Shown: positions 43,504 through 52,103 of the stretch, in pieces
Numbering within the stretch: position 1 is the stretch's first letter
Layout: the number at the start of each line of letters is the position of its first letter
Assembly (NCBI GenBank): GCA_944390915.1
Contig: CALXRS010000011.1
Span: forward strand, 1 to 59,230
Direction of reading: 5' to 3'
DNA from: an uncultured Alphaproteobacteria bacterium
GTDB lineage: Bacteria; Pseudomonadota; Alphaproteobacteria; RF32; CAG-239
DNA length: 59,230 bases
Notes under the pieces: generated by a model
Database searches by the model: none
What the model saw: only the letters and a program-made list of their open reading frames with translations
What the model was told of the DNA's origin: nothing
Made by a program: the position numbers and the translations under genes

Positions 43504-45806
43504 TGTCACCGCGCCGAAAACGCCTGTCGATTTTGCTTGCCGCCGGCGGGCTTTGCCTGCTGGCGGCTGCGGCTCTTTTTGCCAGACCGCGGCTGCTTGA
43601 GGCCTATACCTATTCTACGGCGGTTTACGACCGGCAGGGACGGTTGATGAACATCGGTCTCAGCATGGATGAAAAATATCGCCTGCGCACATCGTTTGCA
43701 CAAATTCCCGAAGCGGCGGTCAAGGCTCTGCTGCTGTATGAAGACAGATATTTTTATTATCATCCCGGGGTTAATCCGCTGCGGATGGCAAAGGCAGCTC
43801 TGCTGACGGCGGCCGGCGGGCGCAGACAAGGGGCGTCGACAATCACCATGCAACTGGCGCGGATGGTTTATCATATTGATTCTTCTACCGTATCTGGAAA
43901 AATCAAACAGATTTTGCGCGCTTTGCAGATAGAACTGTTTTATTCTAAAGAAGAAATTCTGGAAGCTTATTTCAACCTTGCGCCCTATGGCCGGAATATC
44001 GAAGGTATCGGCGCGGCATCGCGTATCTGGTTTGGCGTGCCGCCTGAAAAACTGACGCTGCGGCAGATTTTGACATTAACGGTTATTCCGCAAAACCCGT
44101 CGGTTCGCAGTCTGCATCGAATGCGGGGACAGAAAGAGGCCGAACGGGCTTTTCTGCGGTTGGCCGACGTCTGGGAAGAAACTTACGGCGGCGGCAAAAA
44201 AGCGGCGGAATTGCCGTTGCAGGCGGCAGACAACAGGCCGTTGGCGGCTCCGCACCTGGTGCGGCAGCTGCAGGAAAAATATCACGGAGACATTTTTTCG
44301 TCGATTGATGCCGATTTTCAGAAAATGCTTGAAGATGTTGTGTCTAACTATTTGCGGGAAAAGGAAAATATTGGCATAGACAACGCTGCGGCGCTGATTG
44401 TCGACCGTCGGGACATGACGGTTTTGGCCAAGGTCGGCTCGGCCGGTTTTTTCAATATCGGCATAGAAGGGCAGGTTGACGGCACCCGGGCTTATCGTTC
44501 GCCCGGTTCGGTGATGAAACCTTTTATTTATGCCCTGGCTCTGGAAGAAGGACTTATCCATCCGCTGAGCCGCCTCAAAGACGTGCCCCGCAATTTTGCC
44601 AATTATACGCCGGAAAATTTTGATCGGCAGTTTTACGGCCTGATTGACGCCACCGCCGCCCTGATAAAAAGCCGCAACGTGCCGGCGGTGGATTTGCTGC
44701 TGGCCGTGGGCGAAAAAAAATATCACGCTTTTTTGCAAAAAGGCGGGGTGGAAAAACTGAAAAACGCCGAATATTACGGCTTGGCTCTGGCCTTGGGCGG
44801 CTATGAACTGACCATGGAAAACGTGGCGGAAATGTATGCCGCTCTTGCCAACGGCGGCCGCCTGCGACCGCTTCGCTTTGCCCTGCAGGAACCGGAAACG
44901 GAAGGCCGGCGCCTGTTGACGCCGGAAGCGGCCTTTTTGACCATGGATATGCTCGCGCAAAACCCGCCGCCCGACAGAAAATATTTTCCTTTTGCCAAAA
45001 GCGGCGACAAGTACCGCGTCCATTGGAAAACGGGAACTTCTTTCGGCTATCGCGACGCCTGGACGGCAGGTGTGGCGGGCAATTATGTCATTGTTGTCTG
45101 GCTCGGCAATTTTGACGGTCGGGGCAATCCCTCGCTGGTGGGACAAACGGCTGCCGCGCCTCTGTTTTTCCGCATTGTCCGCGCGCTTGCCGGCAGTACG
45201 GATTTGGGCGAAGATGTCTCCCCGACCGGGTTGAACCTGGCCAGAGTGGATATTTGCCGCCCGACGGGCGACCTTGCAGATGCCGCCTGCGCGGATATTG
45301 TCGAGGGCTGGTTTATTCCCGGGGTGAGCAAAATCCGCCTGTCGGGAATATCAAGGCGGGTGCCGATAGATGTGAAGACCGGTTTGCGCGCCTGTCGCCA
45401 CCGCCCGCCGCAGACGGTGATGAAAAGTTTTGAGTTTTGGCCGTCGGACGTGCTTGATGCCTATCGGGCGGCCGGCGTGGCGGTTAGGAGACCGCCGGCT
45501 TTCGGCGAAGATTGCGATTTGGCAACAACCGCGCATCTCGGTCGGGCGCCGGAAATCGTGCTGCCGGCGACGGAAAGCGTAATCTTAACCGGTGCAAAAG
45601 ACGAAAAACTGCTTTTGCGGGCAACCTCCGATGCCGATGTCAGCCGTATTTTCTGGTTTTACAACGGCCGTCTGGCCGCGTCTTCCGAACCTGGAAAAAC
45701 GGTTGCCGTCAAACCCGAGGCGGGGGCGGGGCAGATTATGGCGGTAGATGACAAAGGACGCTTCAGCGGCAAAAAAATCACCGTCAAACCGGCTCTTAGC
45801 AACTAG
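43503..45806 (+). CDS. pbpC: Penicillin-binding protein 1C
   Basis: This bifunctional peptidoglycan synthase has an N-terminal membrane anchor. The GT51 glycosyltransferase motifs are YEDRYFYYHPGVNP and GASTITMQLARM. The transpeptidase motifs are S336-x-x-K339 (GSVMK), KSRNVP and K509-T-G511 (WKTGTSFGYRDAW). A BiPBP C-terminal domain (from about residue 690) is present. At 767 aa its length is normal. It begins within the A2M stop codon (GTGATG), and PBP1C is thought to repair walls breached when A2M is engaged. Confidence 0.94.
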   Translation: MSPRRKRLSILLAAGGLCLLAAAALFARPRLLEAYTYSTAVYDRQGRLMNIGLSMDEKYRLRTSFAQIPEAAVKALLLYEDRYFYYHPGVNPLRMAKAALLTAAGGRRQGASTITMQLARMVYHIDSSTVSGKIKQILRALQIELFYSKEEILEAYFNLAPYGRNIEGIGAASRIWFGVPPEKLTLRQILTLTVIPQNPSVRSLHRMRGQKEAERAFLRLADVWEETYGGGKKAAELPLQAADNRPLAAPHLVRQLQEKYHGDIFSSIDADFQKMLEDVVSNYLREKENIGIDNAAALIVDRRDMTVLAKVGSAGFFNIGIEGQVDGTRAYRSPGSVMKPFIYALALEEGLIHPLSRLKDVPRNFANYTPENFDRQFYGLIDATAALIKSRNVPAVDLLLAVGEKKYHAFLQKGGVEKLKNAEYYGLALALGGYELTMENVAEMYAALANGGRLRPLRFALQEPETEGRRLLTPEAAFLTMDMLAQNPPPDRKYFPFAKSGDKYRVHWKTGTSFGYRDAWTAGVAGNYVIVVWLGNFDGRGNPSLVGQTAAAPLFFRIVRALAGSTDLGEDVSPTGLNLARVDICRPTGDLADAACADIVEGWFIPGVSKIRLSGISRRVPIDVKTGLRACRHRPPQTVMKSFEFWPSDVLDAYRAAGVAVRRPPAFGEDCDLATTAHLGRAPEIVLPATESVILTGAKDEKLLLRATSDADVSRIFWFYNGRLAASSEPGKTVAVKPEAGAGQIMAVDDKGRFSGKKITVKPALSN

Positions 45807-45936
45807 CCGACAGGTTAACAACACTTTCTTTTGACGGGAAACAACCAGCCTGTTTTTTTCTGTTGATTTCTGTTGACTTTTGAAATTTAACGGGGCAATA
45901 ATGGCGCAAAACTTAATTATTTAACTTATTACATTT

Positions 45937-46470
45937 ATGAAAAAACAGGAAAAATTTTCTGCAGATGAACAGAAAATGCAGGAAACGGGAATTTCCCGCG
46001 AAAAAGTTGAAACTCAAACCGAATTCGAAAGCAGAAAAGAATATCCGTTTGAGGTGGTGTATGTTGACGGCAGCCGTTCCCGACAACCCGAAGACAAAAA
46101 AATCTGGGGTGTTATTGTTAACGGCAAAGCTGTCTGCCTGCATGTTTCCGGCAACAAAAAATGGGACGACGGTCGGAAATATTGTGCAAAAGTCGTCGTT
46201 GGCGGTGTAAAAGCCCGTGCCGGCCGAAGGGAGTTTTGGGAACAGTTCGACAATATGTCGCGAGCAGAGGTCCTGCGGTTGGATAATTTTTTCAAATTTT
46301 TGGGAGGCGATCCCATAAAAGGCCCGTTTTGGTATTGGACGGAAGAAGAATCCGGAAAAAATCCAAAACTGGCATGGCGCGTCAGTCTTCGTTTGAAAAC
46401 GGTCACTTCTTTGCAGTATAAAGAATTTGACCATAAGAACGTGGTGCGCCCGGTTGTTGATTTGCAATAA
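45937..46470 (+). CDS. Orphan protein with DUF1566-like C-terminus
   Basis: This 177-aa protein has no signal peptide. Its C-terminal half shows the C-type-lectin-like DUF1566/Lcl pattern: FWYWTEEES, AWRVSLRL, then VVRPVVDL, where DUF1566 proteins have W-S-S-T-E, A-W and R-C-V-R. The N-terminal 40 residues are charged and variable. The ATG has no clear Shine-Dalgarno. A weak promoter (TTGACT 45873, AATAAT 45897) precedes it and a strong terminator follows. It is a lone gene whose expression signals differ from its neighbours, which hints at recent arrival. Function is unknown. Confidence 0.6.
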   Translation: MKKQEKFSADEQKMQETGISREKVETQTEFESRKEYPFEVVYVDGSRSRQPEDKKIWGVIVNGKAVCLHVSGNKKWDDGRKYCAKVVVGGVKARAGRREFWEQFDNMSRAEVLRLDNFFKFLGGDPIKGPFWYWTEEESGKNPKLAWRVSLRLKTVTSLQYKEFDHKNVVRPVVDLQ

Positions 46471-46487
46471 AAAAATGCAAATAATAT

Positions 46488-46522
46488 AAAAAAGGCTTCG
46501 TTGTTTTATGAAGGCTTTTTTT
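46488..46522 (+). terminator. Terminator after the DUF1566-like gene
   Basis: AAAAAAGGCTTC pairs with GAAGGCTTTTTT around a 10-base loop, ending in a T run. Confidence 0.8.
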
Positions 46523-46552
46523 ATATTCTGTAAATTCCATGTTTTTGCATAC

Positions 46553-46582
46553 GAAAAAGCCTTAGGAAAACCTAAGGCTTTG
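46553..46582 (-). terminator. Terminator after tRNA-Met
   Basis: On the minus strand AAAGCCTTAGG pairs with CCTAAGGCTTT around TTTT, followed by TTCG. It lies 3 nt beyond the tRNA 3' end. Confidence 0.8.
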
Positions 46583-46584
46583 AG

Positions 46585-46661
46585 TGGTAGCGAGGGTCGG
46601 ATTCGAACCAACGACACGCGGATTATGATTCCGCTGCTCTAACCACCTGAGCTACCCCGCC
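46585..46661 (-). tRNA. tRNA-Met (CAU anticodon, elongator type)
   Basis: The 77-nt minus-strand sequence folds as a full cloverleaf. The acceptor is GGCGGGG with CCTCGCT, including a G1-U72 wobble and a G5-U68 wobble. The D arm contains TAGCTCAGGTGG, the anticodon stem is GCGGA/TCCGC with CAU at positions 34-36, the T loop is TTCGAATC, and the 3' CCA is encoded. The overall sequence resembles alphaproteobacterial elongator tRNA-Met. The same anticodon occurs in tRNA-Ile2 (with lysidine), which cannot be fully excluded. It is not initiator-like. Confidence 0.9.
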
Positions 46662-46715
46662 ATAAATGACAGCAATCTTATTAAGGTTATTTTGTCTTGT
46701 TGTCAAGAGTTTTTT

Positions 46716-47249
46716 TCAAAGCTTTTCGATTTTTTCCGTTAAGGCGCCGATATACGGGCGGGCGTTATGCTCAAATTCGGCAAACAACGAAGGATATTCC
46801 CTTTTTTCGGTAAAATAACGGCTGCGTTTGTTGTTGTCATAATAGCGTGCCTGCAAAACGGCCTCCAGTTTGTCGAGCTTTTTGACAAAGCGGGCTTCCG
46901 CGCTGTCCTGCCGTTCGTAAAGCGCAAAAATCTCTTCCAGCCGCGGACATTTCGCGCGGGCGGCGATTTGTTTTACGGCCTCCGTTTCCCGTTTGTGTTT
47001 TTCTTCGGCTTTGATATTGTCGGCGGGAACAAAATCTCCGGTAAGCGATTCCGCCAGGTCGTGAACAACGGCAAATTCCAGACATTTCAAACGGTCAAGC
47101 TCGGGCGGGCAGAGCATGACGACCAGCAGACAGACGCCCCAGGAATGATCGGCGACGGATTCCGGAGCTTCCACTTCGCGCAGCAACCACCCTTTGCGCA
47201 GTGTGTCTTTTAAGCGGCCGATTGTTTCCGAAAGCAGACTTATATCCAT
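46716..47249 (-). CDS. HD-domain hydrolase (YfbR-like)
   Basis: This 177-aa protein has the HD-family ligands SVADHSWG, AVVHDLAES and KLDKLEAVLQA, matching YfbR/HDDC2-type 5'-deoxynucleotidases that cleave deoxynucleoside monophosphates. The start is set at 47249 (MDISLLSE) after AAAGGA, rather than at a longer in-frame start. It is divergent from the beta-barrel gene. Confidence 0.82.
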   Translation of the reverse strand: MDISLLSETIGRLKDTLRKGWLLREVEAPESVADHSWGVCLLVVMLCPPELDRLKCLEFAVVHDLAESLTGDFVPADNIKAEEKHKRETEAVKQIAARAKCPRLEEIFALYERQDSAEARFVKKLDKLEAVLQARYYDNNKRSRYFTEKREYPSLFAEFEHNARPYIGALTEKIEKL

Positions 47250-47292
47250 GACCATGTCCTTTGCGGTTGTTGTGAACAGACGGGGTTTTGTC

Positions 47293-47321
47293 TTGCGCAA
47301 AACCGTTTTGGCCTGTATACC
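47293..47321 (+). promoter_or_regulatory. Promoter for the beta-barrel gene
   Basis: TTGCGC at 47293-47298 and TATACC at 47316-47321 have a 17-bp spacer. The start near 47328 excludes the ATG at 47322 and supports ATG 47358. Confidence 0.5.
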
Positions 47322-47357
47322 ATGGAATTATGCAACTGTAAACGGGGGAAGATACCG

Positions 47358-48227
47358 ATGAACCATAAACTGCCGGTCGTGATTGCGGCCTTATGCTTTG
47401 CCGCCGCCAGCGCGGCCAATGCCGAAGAACAAGAGGAAAAAAGCGCGCTCAGGGCAAATTTTCGCCGGGTGGCGCTGGAGATGTCGTCAACCGAAGTCAG
47501 AAATGCCGAACTTTATGTGGATAACCCGAACTCCGAATTGAGCTCGGACAGCAAAAACATGATTAAAGGCGTGTTTGACTTTGTGCTGGAATATGAACAG
47601 CCCGACTGGCAATGGAACAACAGCCTGTTTATGGAATATGGCCGCACGAAACTGAAACCCGTCGGAGAGGAAGACACCACCAACGAAGATGCCGATAAAA
47701 TCCTGCTTTCTTCCGACTACAATCGCAAAATGTGGCATCTTGATTTTCAAAATGCCGATGCCGGTCCTTTTGCCGGTGTGGCCTATCAGACGGAGTTTAC
47801 CAAAAACAACGATGCGCCGCGCCAGCAGGTTGCCCGCGGACAGGCGGGCTTTAAGCTGTTTAACGGCGACGTTTTGAAGGAGCTTTATGCCTCGGCCATC
47901 GGCGAATATGACTTTACCTACAGCGGCGACGAGGTGACAAAATCGGCCTACGAAATCGGCCTGAGAGCGGAAAAACCGATTTCCGATCAGGTAAAATTTC
48001 AACTGGAGGGATATTTTCGCCAATATCTCAGCTACAGCAGCTATGTGGAAACCGATTTGAAATATGAATTGAGCCTGACCGGCCGGATGGACGTGAAAAT
48101 CTATAAACAGTTCAGTCTGGCGCCCTATATCAGCTATTTCCAGGGCAAGGCGCGCGGCGTGGACAAAGAAGGCTCAAACTTCCTTATCGGACTTTCTTTT
48201 GCCTATTCGGATTTGTTCAATCTGTAG
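47358..48227 (+). CDS. Probable outer-membrane beta-barrel protein
   Basis: A signal peptide (cut near ANAEE, residue 23) is followed by about 265 residues of alternating amphipathic strands. Examples are WQWNNSLFMEYGRTKL, MWHLDFQNADAGPFAG, FQLEGYFRQYLSYSSYVETD and FLIGLSFAYSDLFNL. The aromatic C-terminal strand is a BAM-type outer-membrane signature, and the layout resembles DUF3078/DUF481-type barrels. The ribosome-binding site GGGGGAAG precedes the ATG at 47358. No ligand can be inferred. Confidence 0.7.
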   Translation: MNHKLPVVIAALCFAAASAANAEEQEEKSALRANFRRVALEMSSTEVRNAELYVDNPNSELSSDSKNMIKGVFDFVLEYEQPDWQWNNSLFMEYGRTKLKPVGEEDTTNEDADKILLSSDYNRKMWHLDFQNADAGPFAGVAYQTEFTKNNDAPRQQVARGQAGFKLFNGDVLKELYASAIGEYDFTYSGDEVTKSAYEIGLRAEKPISDQVKFQLEGYFRQYLSYSSYVETDLKYELSLTGRMDVKIYKQFSLAPYISYFQGKARGVDKEGSNFLIGLSFAYSDLFNL

Positions 48228-48253
48228 TTAGTTGTAGACTTGTTTGTTTTTTT

Positions 48254-48274
48254 CGTGTATTATAAGTTTACACG
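48254..48274. promoter_or_regulatory. Inverted repeat across a possible -10 region
   Basis: CGTGTA (48254-48259) and TACACG (48269-48274) form a perfect inverted repeat around TTATAAGTT. It lies 10 nt before the ATG of the 83-aa gene and could be an operator. Confidence 0.3.
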
Positions 48275-48283
48275 GAAAAAATA

Positions 48284-48535
48284 ATGACAACGGAAGAAGA
48301 TGAAAAAATGATGTCGCAATTTACCAGATCCGCTATGAGCGGACATGAACGGATTGTCGCTTTGCGCGCCAAGATTGCCGCCCGCAAGGCCGAACGTTTC
48401 GAAATGCTGAAAGAAAGCGAAGCGTCTCCGGCCGAATGCCTGCGACAGGAGCGCTCTCCTTCGTTCAGAGATACCATGACGGAAATGCTGCGCAACAAGT
48501 TGATGGAAAAAAATTTGCGCCGGTTTATGGCGTAG
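48284..48535 (+). CDS. Small charged protein, 83 aa
   Basis: I do not recognise it. The protein is helical and strongly charged with no membrane segment (for example ALRAKIAARKAERFEMLKES and MTEMLRNKLMEKNLRRFMA). It follows the inverted repeat at 48254 and is ended by a strong terminator, which supports a real transcript. The start lacks a strong Shine-Dalgarno (GGAAAAAATA upstream). Confidence 0.55.
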   Translation: MTTEEDEKMMSQFTRSAMSGHERIVALRAKIAARKAERFEMLKESEASPAECLRQERSPSFRDTMTEMLRNKLMEKNLRRFMA

Positions 48536-48568
48536 CAATGCGGGGCGTAATATTCAGGGATTTCATCT

Positions 48569-48603
48569 CCGGCCGGATCGTTGCGGATGCGGCCGGTTTT
48601 TTG
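48569..48603 (+). terminator. Rho-independent terminator
   Basis: CCGGCCG (48569-48575) pairs with CGGCCGG (48590-48596), followed by TTTTTT. It faces the converging uvrD gene. Confidence 0.75.
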
Positions 48604-48644
48604 TGCGTATATTTTATTTCCGAAAAGAGCGTTGCGACCCGAGA

Positions 48645-50990
48645 TCATGCTTTTTTAACATAATCTTTCATCAGCTTTTTGTGGCCGGCTTCGTCAAACC
48701 AGATTTCCAGTTTGTTGCCCTCCGAGCGCAAAACCCTCCCGAAACCGAAACTTTGGTGAAAAACGCGGGTGCCGGCGGCAAAGCCTCCCGCCGCGGCGGA
48801 TTTTGCCGGCACTCGACGCGCGGAATAAGAAGAACTCCAGCCGAAATCGTCGCGCACATAGCTGAATCGATCGCTGTCGTAAATGACGTTTTCGTCGCCG
48901 GCCGTCTGTTTTTGATTATATCGGTTGGTTGAGCTTTGGTGCGCCCGATTCCAACCGTCGCTGCCGGTGCCGGTCATAAAGGCCGCGGCCTGATTGCAAA
49001 TTTCTATGTTTGCCGGCGGCAGCTCGTTGATAAAGCGCGAGGGCAGGTTGTTTTGCCATTGCCCGTAAAGCCGGCGGCTGAGCGCGGTGAGGATATACAG
49101 CCGCTCTTTGGCGCGGGTGATGGCCACGTAGGCCAGCCGGCGTTCTTCTTCCAAAGCGTTGCCGCCGCCTTCGTCCAGCGCCCGCTGATGCGGAAACAGA
49201 CCTTCTTCCCAACCGGGCAGAAAAACGGTTGCAAACTCCAGACCTTTGGCGGAATGGAGCGTCATGACCATCACTTTGTTGGCGTCGATGTTGTTGTCGC
49301 TTTCCATTACCAGACTGACATGTTCGAGAAAATCGTTTAAGGTCGGATATTGTTCGCGGTCGCTCATCACGCCGATAAGTTCCTGCAGGTTTTCAAGACG
49401 TCCTTCGGCTTCGGCGGATTTGTCGTTTTTGAGCATTTCCAGATAGCCCGAATCTTCCAGAATCTGTTCGGCCAGTTGGTCGGCGGGGACAGCTGCGGCC
49501 AGTTTACGCCAGCTGCGAAAATTTTCTATCAGGGCGGCGGTGTTGCTTTTTGCTTTGCCGCTGATGCTGCCGTCGGCAACGCATTTTTCCATTGCCGCAA
49601 ACAGAGAAACATGCTCCCTACGGGCAATCTCGGCAAATTTGTCGACGGTTTTGGCGCCGATGCCGCGCGCCGGTTTGTTGATGATGCGCTCCAGAGCAAG
49701 ATCGTCGGCCGGCTGTTCCACCGCCCGAAGATAAGCGAGCGCGTCGCGGATTTCCGCCCGTTCGTAAAACTTCGGTCCGCCGATGACCTGATAAGGAATG
49801 GCTTCGGCAATAAACCTTTCTTCAAACTCGCGGGTTTGCGCGGCGGTGCGCACCAGCACGGCCATTGTGCTGTAGGCCTCGCCCGCACGGTGCAGATTTT
49901 CGATTTCGTCGGCGACGAAGGAAGCTTCTTCCGTACCGCTGTAGGTGCTGACAACTTTGATTTTGCCGTTGCCGCTGCGGGCGGCGGGAGAATTTTCCGC
50001 CACTTTCAGGGTTTTTCCCAAACGTCCCCGGTTGTGGCTGATGAGGGCGGAAGCCGCCGCCAGAATATTGGCGGTTGAGCGGTAATTGCGTTCAAGACGG
50101 ATAACCCGGGCGTCGGGAAAATCTTTTTCAAAGCGGAGGATGTTTTCAATTTCCGCCCCGCGCCAGGAATAAATGGACTGGTCGTCGTCGCCCACGCAGC
50201 AAAGGTTGCGGTGCTTCTGGCAGATAAGCCGCAAAAACAGGTATTGGGTAACGTTGGTATCCTGATATTCGTCAACCATGATATATTTGAAGCGTTCCTG
50301 ATATTGGGCAAGCACTTCGGCGTCGGACATGAGAATGGTTAAGGTATAAAGCAGCAGATCGCCGAAATCGACGCAGTTCAGTTCGAGCAGCCGCGCCTGA
50401 TAGAGGCGGTAGATTTCCGTGATGACGTTGGCGCGAAAATCCTGCCCGATTTTGTCGACGGTCAGACCTTTGTCTTTCCACAGCTGTATTTTGTCGAGCA
50501 CCGACTGCGGCGGATATTTTTTGTCGTCGATGTTGTTTGCTTCCATAATTTGTTTTATCAGCCGTTTTTGGTCGTCTTCGCCCAGAATGGTGAAGTTGTT
50601 TTTCAGCCCGACAAGTTCGGCGTGCCGGCGCAAAATCTTGGCGGCAATGCCGTGGAAGGTGCCCATCCAGACGGTGTTGACCAAATTGCCGATGAGGCTT
50701 TCGGCGCGGCTTTTCATTTCGCGGGCGGCGCGGTTGGTAAAGGTAACCACCAGACAATTCCAGGGATTGGCTTTCATGCCGGCAAGGATATAGGCCAGCC
50801 TGGTGGTCAGCACTCTGGTTTTGCCGGTGCCGGCGCCGGAAAGCACGAGCACGGGGCCTTCGGTGGCGGTAACGGCCTGTTTTTGTTCCGGGTTCAGGTC
50901 GTCCAGCCACGGCATGGCCGGCATCAGTTTTGATGTGTTGTCGTAGACGGCGGCGGTTTCTTCGTCGTCAAGGTCAAAAATATCGCTCAT
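48645..50990 (-). CDS. uvrD: UvrD/PcrA-type DNA helicase
   Basis: This is a superfamily-1A 3'-5' helicase for nucleotide excision and mismatch repair. Walker A is LSGAGTGKTRVL, Walker B is VDEYQDTN, and motifs III-VI include DDDQSIYSWRGA and VMTLHSAKGLEF. The C-terminal 50 residues (VFHQSFGFGRVLRSEGNKLE) form the Tudor-like domain that contacts RNA polymerase in relatives. At 781 aa its length is usual for alphaproteobacteria. It is transcribed away from moxR. Confidence 0.95.
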   Translation of the reverse strand: MSDIFDLDDEETAAVYDNTSKLMPAMPWLDDLNPEQKQAVTATEGPVLVLSGAGTGKTRVLTTRLAYILAGMKANPWNCLVVTFTNRAAREMKSRAESLIGNLVNTVWMGTFHGIAAKILRRHAELVGLKNNFTILGEDDQKRLIKQIMEANNIDDKKYPPQSVLDKIQLWKDKGLTVDKIGQDFRANVITEIYRLYQARLLELNCVDFGDLLLYTLTILMSDAEVLAQYQERFKYIMVDEYQDTNVTQYLFLRLICQKHRNLCCVGDDDQSIYSWRGAEIENILRFEKDFPDARVIRLERNYRSTANILAAASALISHNRGRLGKTLKVAENSPAARSGNGKIKVVSTYSGTEEASFVADEIENLHRAGEAYSTMAVLVRTAAQTREFEERFIAEAIPYQVIGGPKFYERAEIRDALAYLRAVEQPADDLALERIINKPARGIGAKTVDKFAEIARREHVSLFAAMEKCVADGSISGKAKSNTAALIENFRSWRKLAAAVPADQLAEQILEDSGYLEMLKNDKSAEAEGRLENLQELIGVMSDREQYPTLNDFLEHVSLVMESDNNIDANKVMVMTLHSAKGLEFATVFLPGWEEGLFPHQRALDEGGGNALEEERRLAYVAITRAKERLYILTALSRRLYGQWQNNLPSRFINELPPANIEICNQAAAFMTGTGSDGWNRAHQSSTNRYNQKQTAGDENVIYDSDRFSYVRDDFGWSSSYSARRVPAKSAAAGGFAAGTRVFHQSFGFGRVLRSEGNKLEIWFDEAGHKKLMKDYVKKA

Positions 50991-51024
50991 TTTCCACGCT
51001 GCTTTCGCTTTTGTTGTTTACGGC

Positions 51025-51053
51025 TTGTTTTTTTGTTTGCCGCGGCCTATATT
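51025..51053 (+). promoter_or_regulatory. Promoter for moxR-DUF58
   Basis: TTGTTT at 51025-51030 and TATATT at 51048-51053 have a 17-bp spacer, giving a start near 51060. Confidence 0.5.
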
Positions 51054-51110
51054 ATATCAATGACAGCGGAAATAAAAGCGCTTTTGTAAAACTGTGAACA
51101 AGAGGATAAC

Positions 51111-52082
51111 ATGTCAGAAACACGCAATAAAATCATCGGTTTGAAAAACTATATGGACAGCCGCATCATCGGGCAGAAAGATCTGGTCAAAAAGCTGATT
51201 ATCACCCTGCTGGCGGAAGGGCACGCGCTGGTCGAAGGCGCGCCGGGGCTGGCCAAAACCAAGGCCATCAAAACCCTGGCCGACTGTATTTCCGCCAATT
51301 TTAACCGCATTCAGTTTACGCCGGACCTTTTGCCCTCGGATATTACCGGCAGCGAGATTTACGTGAGCCAGAAAGGCGAGTTTGAATTTCGCAAGGGACC
51401 GATATTCGCCAATCTGGTGCTGGCCGACGAAATCAACCGCGCGCCGGCCAAAGTGCAGTCCGCTCTGCTGGAAGCCATGGCCGAAAGACAGGTCAGCGTC
51501 GGCGGACAGAAATATCTTTTGCCGCGGCTGTTTATGGTGATGGCCACCCAGAACCCGATTGAGCACGAAGGCACCTACAATTTGCCGGAAGCCCAGCTTG
51601 ATCGTTTTCTGATGTACATTAAAATCGACCAGCCGAATGCCGAAGACGAGCGCAAAATTCTGGAGCTGGTGCGCGGGGAGGGAACGCTCAGCACTCCCGC
51701 TTTCGAGGCCGGTTTTGACAAGATAGAAATTGCCGATGTGGAAGCGGCAACGCGCGAGGCGCTCTCCACCCATATCAGCCCCGAGCTGGAGGAATATCTC
51801 GTGCAGCTGATTATTGCCACCCGCCAACCGGAAAAATACGATGCCGAGCTGGCCGGTCTGGTGATGTTCGGCGCCAGTCCGCGGGCTACCATTGCCCTTG
51901 ACCGCGCCGCCAAGATAAACGCCTGGCTTGCGGGGCGCGATTTCGTAACGCCGGAAGATATTCACGCGGTTATTTACGACATCCTGCGTCACCGGATTAT
52001 TTTGAGCTTTGAGGCGCAGGCGGAAGGCTATGCCAGCGACGACATTATCACCCGTCTGCTCAAACTGGTGCCGCTGCCGTAA
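51111..52082 (+). CDS. MoxR-family AAA+ ATPase
   Basis: At 323 aa this ATPase has Walker A EGAPGLAKTKAI, Walker B LVLADEINRAPAK, and family motif MVMATQNPIEHEGTYNLPEA. MoxR ATPases act as chaperones for von Willebrand-type or DUF58 partner proteins. The next gene, 21 nt downstream, is such a DUF58 partner. Confidence 0.92.
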   Translation: MSETRNKIIGLKNYMDSRIIGQKDLVKKLIITLLAEGHALVEGAPGLAKTKAIKTLADCISANFNRIQFTPDLLPSDITGSEIYVSQKGEFEFRKGPIFANLVLADEINRAPAKVQSALLEAMAERQVSVGGQKYLLPRLFMVMATQNPIEHEGTYNLPEAQLDRFLMYIKIDQPNAEDERKILELVRGEGTLSTPAFEAGFDKIEIADVEAATREALSTHISPELEEYLVQLIIATRQPEKYDAELAGLVMFGASPRATIALDRAAKINAWLAGRDFVTPEDIHAVIYDILRHRIILSFEAQAEGYASDDIITRLLKLVPLP

Positions 52083-52103
52083 ACTTTTGTCCGGAGAAAA
52101 AAC

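Noticed and set aside
45811-45860. Possible weak terminator after pbpC (ACAGG...CCTGT then T7)
   Set aside because: Only a 5-bp stem with a long loop; suggestive but too weak to list.
46585-46661. Initiator tRNA reading of the CAU tRNA
   Set aside because: It lacks the C1-A72 mismatch and the three G-C pairs of the anticodon stem typical of initiator tRNA.
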